Of a stretch of 11,562 nucleotides of DNA, positions 7,717-11,562 are shown piece by piece. A program made the translations under genes and the position numbers. The notes under the pieces were generated by a model. That model saw only the letters and a list, made by a program, of their open reading frames with translations. It ran no database searches and was not told the DNA's origin. Position 1 is the stretch's first letter. Every line of letters starts with the position of its first letter. The DNA comes from Kiritimatiellia bacterium (GTDB taxonomy: Bacteria > Verrucomicrobiota > Kiritimatiellia > RFP12 > UBA1067), in contig JAGCPM010000169.1 of assembly GCA_017965685.1 (NCBI GenBank), forward strand, positions 1 through 11,562. Reading direction: 5' to 3'.

Positions 7717-7739
7717 CGCTCTGCGTAGGGGGAGCGGGA

Positions 7740-7853
7740 AATGTGAAAATGTGCAATTATCCAGTATCCATTATCCAGTATCCATTATTCAATGATGGCG
7801 GGGCAAATTGGATATTGGCTGTTGGCTGTTGGATATTTGCACATTTCCACATT
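7740..7853. repeat. Long foldback with 44-bp arms made of heptamers
   Basis: The left arm 7740-7783 and right arm 7810-7853 are reverse complements at 35 of 44 bases with no gaps, around a 26-base loop. The outer 16 bases (AATGTGAAAATGTGCA versus TGCACATTTCCACATT) differ at one position. The inner 28 bases of each arm are four heptamers: ATTATCC, AGTATCC, ATTATCC, AGTATCC on the left, and GGATATT, GGCTGTT, GGCTGTT, GGATATT on the right. The mismatches concentrate in the two middle heptamers. There is no coding potential beyond the tail of the copy 2 micro-ORF. It could be a small foldback or MITE-like element, or an RNA hairpin between the ATPase gene and repeat copy 3. Confidence 0.75.
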
Positions 7854-7941
7854 CTACAAGAAAGGAGCAACCCATGAAACCTTTTGCACGAATCAACTTG
7901 TCCTCCGCCGCTCTGCGTAGGGGGAGAGGGATATGTTGCCA

Positions 7942-7967
7942 ACCACCTTCGCCAAGACTACGGCGGT
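7942..7967. repeat. REP-like palindrome, copy B
   Basis: This is the inverted counterpart of the palindrome at 7673-7698. ACCACC and GGCGGT form the outer stem with one mismatch, and GCC/GAC surround AA. Against copy A the 21-base overlap differs at two positions. Confidence 0.5.
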
Positions 7968-7982
7968 CAGGATGCGAAAGTG

Positions 7983-8002
7983 TTGCCAATGCCAATTGCC
8001 AA
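7983..8002. repeat. Short TTGCCAA repeats
   Basis: TTGCCAA, TGCCAA and TTGCCAA follow one another here, and a further TTGCCAA occurs at 7936-7942. They resemble the GCCAA-containing heptamers seen on the complementary strand of the right foldback arm, so the same heptamer family seems to populate the whole gap. Confidence 0.55.
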
Positions 8003-8018
8003 TGAGAGGAAAACGGCG

Positions 8019-8084
8019 ATGAAGAAAATGATGATGGCGGTAGGATTCGCGACGATGATCGCGGCAGCAATACGTGAAGGCTAG
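8019..8084 (+). pseudogene. Signal-peptide-like 21-codon ORF, possible gene remnant
   Basis: ATG 8019 has AGAGGA (8005-8010) eight bases before it. The frame reads MKKMMMAVGFATMIAAA and four more residues before TAG 8082-8084. The basic start followed by a hydrophobic, alanine-rich stretch is what the beginning of an exported protein looks like. It stops just where a mature protein would begin. It may be the stump of a lost gene, a chance ORF, or a short leader ahead of the transglutaminase gene. Confidence 0.35.
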
Positions 8085-8093
8085 GAAAGACTG

Positions 8094-8123
8094 TTGCAAA
8101 AGGTGTCTATAAAATGGTATAAT
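8094..8123 (+). promoter_or_regulatory. Promoter of the transglutaminase-like gene
   Basis: TTGCAA (8094-8099), an 18-base spacer, and TATAAT (8118-8123) preceded by TGG form a good extended -10 promoter. Transcription would start near 8130, leaving a leader of about 25 bases with a strong AGGAGGT (8143-8149) five bases before ATG 8155. Confidence 0.65.
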
Positions 8124-8154
8124 ATACGGAAATCATCGAACTAGGAGGTAAGTT

Positions 8155-10065
8155 ATGAAGAACTTTCAAATAGTCTTTTTCTTTATTTCGTTCTCCGCTT
8201 TCGCGACGCTTGAGCGTGATGTCGATTTCTTGCTTCGCTACGCCCCGTCGCAGGATATGCCTCTCCCCGGAGGGTTCGTCACCAACAATTGCCTCTTGGC
8301 TGCGCGAGCGCGCGATACCGCACCTGAAGCGTATGCGGATGAGATCTATCTGGACTACGTACTCCCCTATTCCGTGATACGCGAAGAACGTGACGATTGG
8401 CGGGCCGAATTCCGCGAACGCTTTGCTCCGATTGTCGCTGGATGCACCAATGCATACGAAGCTGCCGTAAAACTCGACAGATCCATCTGGGATCTAGTAG
8501 GCGTGCACTACGATACGCGCCGCGACAAAGCGAGGCAGTCGCCGAGACATTCGATGCGAATAGGCATGGCTTCATGCACTGGAATTTCGATCATACTAAT
8601 CGACGCTTGCCGTGCGCTAGGCATTCCAGCACGACTTGTCGGGTGCAACTGGACCACAATTCCCGGCAACCATTCGTGGGTGGAGGTCTGGTCTCAAGGC
8701 CGATGGAGGGTTCTTGCGTCGGGAGAAAAAGAACGCGAAGACAGCATTTGGTTCCTCGATTACGCGGCGATGGCCGACTCTGCAAGAATCGACAAGCGCA
8801 TATATGCAAGCCGGTACTCGCCATCTCCAGAAGGAACCCGTTTCTGGCGCACTTGGGATTACCCTCAAGATGTCTCTGACGTTCCAGCGGACGATGTAAC
8901 CGCCAAATATGTCATCAAACCACGCTATGCCATCATCGCTTCCCGGGAGACGCTCGCGGACAGCGAGTGGCGCATTGCGGCAGAGGCCCTTGCCGCAAAG
9001 CATGATAACGAAGCACTGTGCACCGTCGTTGCCGCCACAGCGACAGACGCACTCGCAACACTGCGCGGTTTGAAACCCCGCTATGTGGCTTTCCTGATGA
9101 GACCGGAAGAATTCTGCACGGCAACGCTGCTTGAACTCAAATCAATGATGCGCGAGATCGATGACGATCCTTTCGACGACGCAATCTGGGGAATCGTGAC
9201 GGGCCCCGACGCAAAGACCGTGCAACGCATAGCCTCATCTCGCTCGCCAAATGAAATCGGCTCGATTCTTGCGACCACTGGAGTGTCCGCCAATGTCGTC
9301 ACTGGCGACGTGGCGTGCATTTCAGATGCCTACCCGAAAGGCGAATGGTGGCGCAAGAGCAGCACAGGCCTGAGATGGGGAGGAAAATGCACAAACGAAG
9401 TCGCCAGCGTTTTTTCGTCCGCTTGGCGCGACATCGACCCAGAGTGCCTCCTCACAAGTTCCCATGCCACCGAGCGCAATCTTGAGATGCCGTTCTCTCT
9501 TGGCAACCTCGTTGCCACCAATGGAGTTTTCGCCACTACTTCAAAACTTGGCATGGCACACGACCACACTCCAATTGCCGGGCCATTGAACGAAAAAGTC
9601 TGGCTCGCAGCCGGGAACTGTCTCATAGCCAATCACATCGACTCGTCCGATATGCTTATGACTGCTCTGTCTTTCGGGAAAGTCAACCAATTCGCCGGAT
9701 ATTTCAAAGAGACTTGGTTCGGCTTTGTCGGTTGGAACACATGGACGTATTTTGGCGCCATGGGTTATTCTCTTTCGTTGAGCCACTATGCCGCCAACCA
9801 ATGGCTGCTGAAGAAGCTTGCCCTCGGCGAGCACTCGGATGAGAATGAATTCGCCGGGCTTGTTTGGGATCGCGACGCGACTATTTTCTATGGCGATCCG
9901 ATGCATGCGGCTCGCATCAAGCCAAGAGCGGATGCGCAATATGACACCTTGCCCCAGATTGTTGTCTTCCCAGACTCAACACGTAGCCACAAGGTCACTA
10001 ACGTCCCGGAAGACTTTATGGCGTTCTGTGCTGATGACTTCGCCATTATCGAGCGCAAGAAGTAG
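8155..10065 (+). CDS. Exported transglutaminase-like superfamily protein
   Basis: This 636-residue protein begins with a signal peptide, MKNFQIVFFFISFSAFA, probably cut after A17, so it acts in the envelope or outside. Residues about 95-205 carry a transglutaminase-like cysteine catalytic core: SCTGISIILIDACRALGIPA with C141, and GNHSWVEVW with H173. The third catalytic residue, usually Asp, is not where I would expect it; D202 in WFLDYAA is a candidate. Residues about 300-360 (PRYVAFLMRPEEF, DDDPFDDAIWGIVTG) and 475-535 (LAAGNCLIANHID, WFGFVGWNTWTYF) are well-structured domains. They recall the caspase/gingipain-like half attached to similar proteins in Verrucomicrobia-type bacteria; that is recollection, not a search result. 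The family contains proteases and cross-linkers, so the substrate is open. The start is fixed by AGGAGGT five bases upstream and a promoter at 8094-8123. It appears to be a single-gene transcript. GC content (about 55%) is lower than that of the giant kinase-like gene. Confidence 0.88.
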   Translation: MKNFQIVFFFISFSAFATLERDVDFLLRYAPSQDMPLPGGFVTNNCLLAARARDTAPEAYADEIYLDYVLPYSVIREERDDWRAEFRERFAPIVAGCTNAYEAAVKLDRSIWDLVGVHYDTRRDKARQSPRHSMRIGMASCTGISIILIDACRALGIPARLVGCNWTTIPGNHSWVEVWSQGRWRVLASGEKEREDSIWFLDYAAMADSARIDKRIYASRYSPSPEGTRFWRTWDYPQDVSDVPADDVTAKYVIKPRYAIIASRETLADSEWRIAAEALAAKHDNEALCTVVAATATDALATLRGLKPRYVAFLMRPEEFCTATLLELKSMMREIDDDPFDDAIWGIVTGPDAKTVQRIASSRSPNEIGSILATTGVSANVVTGDVACISDAYPKGEWWRKSSTGLRWGGKCTNEVASVFSSAWRDIDPECLLTSSHATERNLEMPFSLGNLVATNGVFATTSKLGMAHDHTPIAGPLNEKVWLAAGNCLIANHIDSSDMLMTALSFGKVNQFAGYFKETWFGFVGWNTWTYFGAMGYSLSLSHYAANQWLLKKLALGEHSDENEFAGLVWDRDATIFYGDPMHAARIKPRADAQYDTLPQIVVFPDSTRSHKVTNVPEDFMAFCADDFAIIERKK

Positions 10066-10129
10066 CCATCGGATAACTCAAGTCTTCTGAAAAGAGCGCA
10101 AACATTCCACGAGTATTGACTAGCCCGCG

Positions 10130-10159
10130 CCTATTCCTCATCCAACTGAGGAGTATAGG
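10130..10159 (+). terminator. Hairpin downstream of the transglutaminase-like gene
   Basis: CCTAT plus TCCTCA (10130-10140) pairs with TGAGGA plus ATAGG (10147-10159) around the 6-base loop TCCAAC, with a two-base GT bulge on the right. It lies 64 bases after the stop codon. The following bases (ATTAATCG) are AT-rich but not a T-run, so termination is possible rather than convincing. An outer, longer-range pair of arms (10118-10131 with 10204-10217, 12 of 14 matching) encloses it. Confidence 0.35.
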
Positions 10160-10180
10160 ATTAATCGAGAATATTGTCAA
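10152..10180 (-). promoter_or_regulatory. Near-consensus leftward sigma70-type promoter
   Basis: On the minus strand TTGACA (10175-10180) is followed after exactly 17 bases by TATACT (10152-10157), 11 of 12 consensus positions. Transcription would start near 10145 and run leftward, antisense to the 3' end of the transglutaminase-like gene. The only reading frame near it is a 19-codon one from ATG at about 10105 with no clear ribosome-binding site, so a non-coding antisense RNA is the simplest product if the promoter is used. Confidence 0.45.
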
Positions 10181-10249
10181 AGCACAGTGAGTCAATTGGG
10201 TGTGGCGGCGGCTAGTCGCTTCTGGCGGAAATAGGTGCAGGCTGCGGGG

Positions 10250-11562
<1,313 letters not shown>

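Larger units (their letters stand above)
7611..7795 (+). repeat. Leader repeat, copy 2, with a 57-codon micro-ORF
   Basis: AGGAGCAACCCATGAAAC (7611-7628) is identical to the same stretch of copy 3, and the core TTTGCACGAATCAACTTG is shared by all three copies. The open frame starts at ATG 7622 with AGGAG seven bases before it and ends at TGA 7793-7795. It encodes MKLFARINLSSVLSSVLSSV, then two AxALAKE-type repeats, then ALRRGSGK. Compared with copies 1 and 3 it carries an insertion of short tandem repeats between TCCTCCG and GCTCTGCGTAGGGGGA. The inserted units are 12 and 18 bases, so they keep the frame open. The tail runs into the left arm of the foldback at 7740. Translation is unproven. 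Confidence 0.6.
7863..8005 (+). repeat. Leader repeat, copy 3, with a 43-codon micro-ORF
   Basis: AGGAGCAACCCATGAAAC (7863-7880) equals copy 2, and the stretch from ATG 7874 through GCTCTGCGTAGGGGGA closely matches copy 1. The open frame reads MKPFARINLSSAALRRGRG, then enters the second REP-like palindrome (SPRLRRSG) and TTGCCAA repeats, and stops at TGA 8003-8005. The shared N-terminus with a divergent, repeat-derived C-terminus argues that the start-site segment is the mobile or duplicated unit. Translation is unproven. Confidence 0.6.

Noticed and set aside
7645..8005. CRISPR array
   Set aside because: The repeats are short (7-21 bases), of several kinds, partly inverted and without regular unique spacers; no cas gene is present.
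6131..8084. Insertion sequence with transposase
   Set aside because: No transposase-like protein is encoded; the ATPase has a DUF4143 C-terminal half, not an IstB or transposase core, and no terminal inverted repeats bound the block.

Overview
The window reads like chromosomal DNA of a GC-rich, Gram-negative bacterium. My best guess is the PVC superphylum (Kiritimatiellota/Lentisphaerota/Verrucomicrobiota-like). This is an inference from the enolase sequence style ([16 protein letters not shown]), a secreted transglutaminase-type protein of a kind I associate with that group, and a CesT-family secretion chaperone. No rRNA, tRNA or CRISPR is visible, so the assignment is only moderately secure. 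All recognisable genes lie on the + strand.

Region 1 (1-6058, very GC-rich) holds a giant gene whose 5' end lies outside the window. At least 1,854 residues are visible, with an ABC1/UbiB/AarF-type atypical kinase domain in the middle. It is followed 34 bases later by a 152-residue protein that looks like a class I type III secretion chaperone (CesT/Tir-chaperone family). Such chaperones are classically encoded next to the effector they escort. The pair is therefore a candidate giant secreted kinase effector with its dedicated chaperone, and is the most interesting system here.

Region 2 (about 6059-8154) is an accessory, repeat-rich segment of visibly lower GC. It contains an AAA_14/DUF4143-type ATPase gene (6376-7578) whose natural start appears damaged or non-canonical. 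Three direct copies of a short repeat surround it. Each copy carries a ribosome-binding-site-like sequence, a start codon and the codons for [MV]K[PL]FARINLSS. Between the ATPase and the next gene lie tandem 12-mers and 18-mers, a REP-like palindrome present in two inverted copies, a long foldback with 44-bp arms built from heptamers, and a 21-codon signal-peptide-like fragment.

Region 3 (8155-10065) is an exported transglutaminase-like protein with its own extended -10 promoter and a strong Shine-Dalgarno sequence. Region 4 (10066-11562) is a 250-base gap with a hairpin, a near-consensus leftward promoter and a rightward promoter, followed by enolase (eno), which is cut by the window end about 15-20 codons before its expected stop.

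The kinase/chaperone pair probably forms one transcription unit. The ATPase, the transglutaminase protein and enolase each have their own promoter-like signals. Enolase is a housekeeping gene, so the segment between the chaperone and enolase looks like an accessory insertion zone in otherwise ordinary chromosome.
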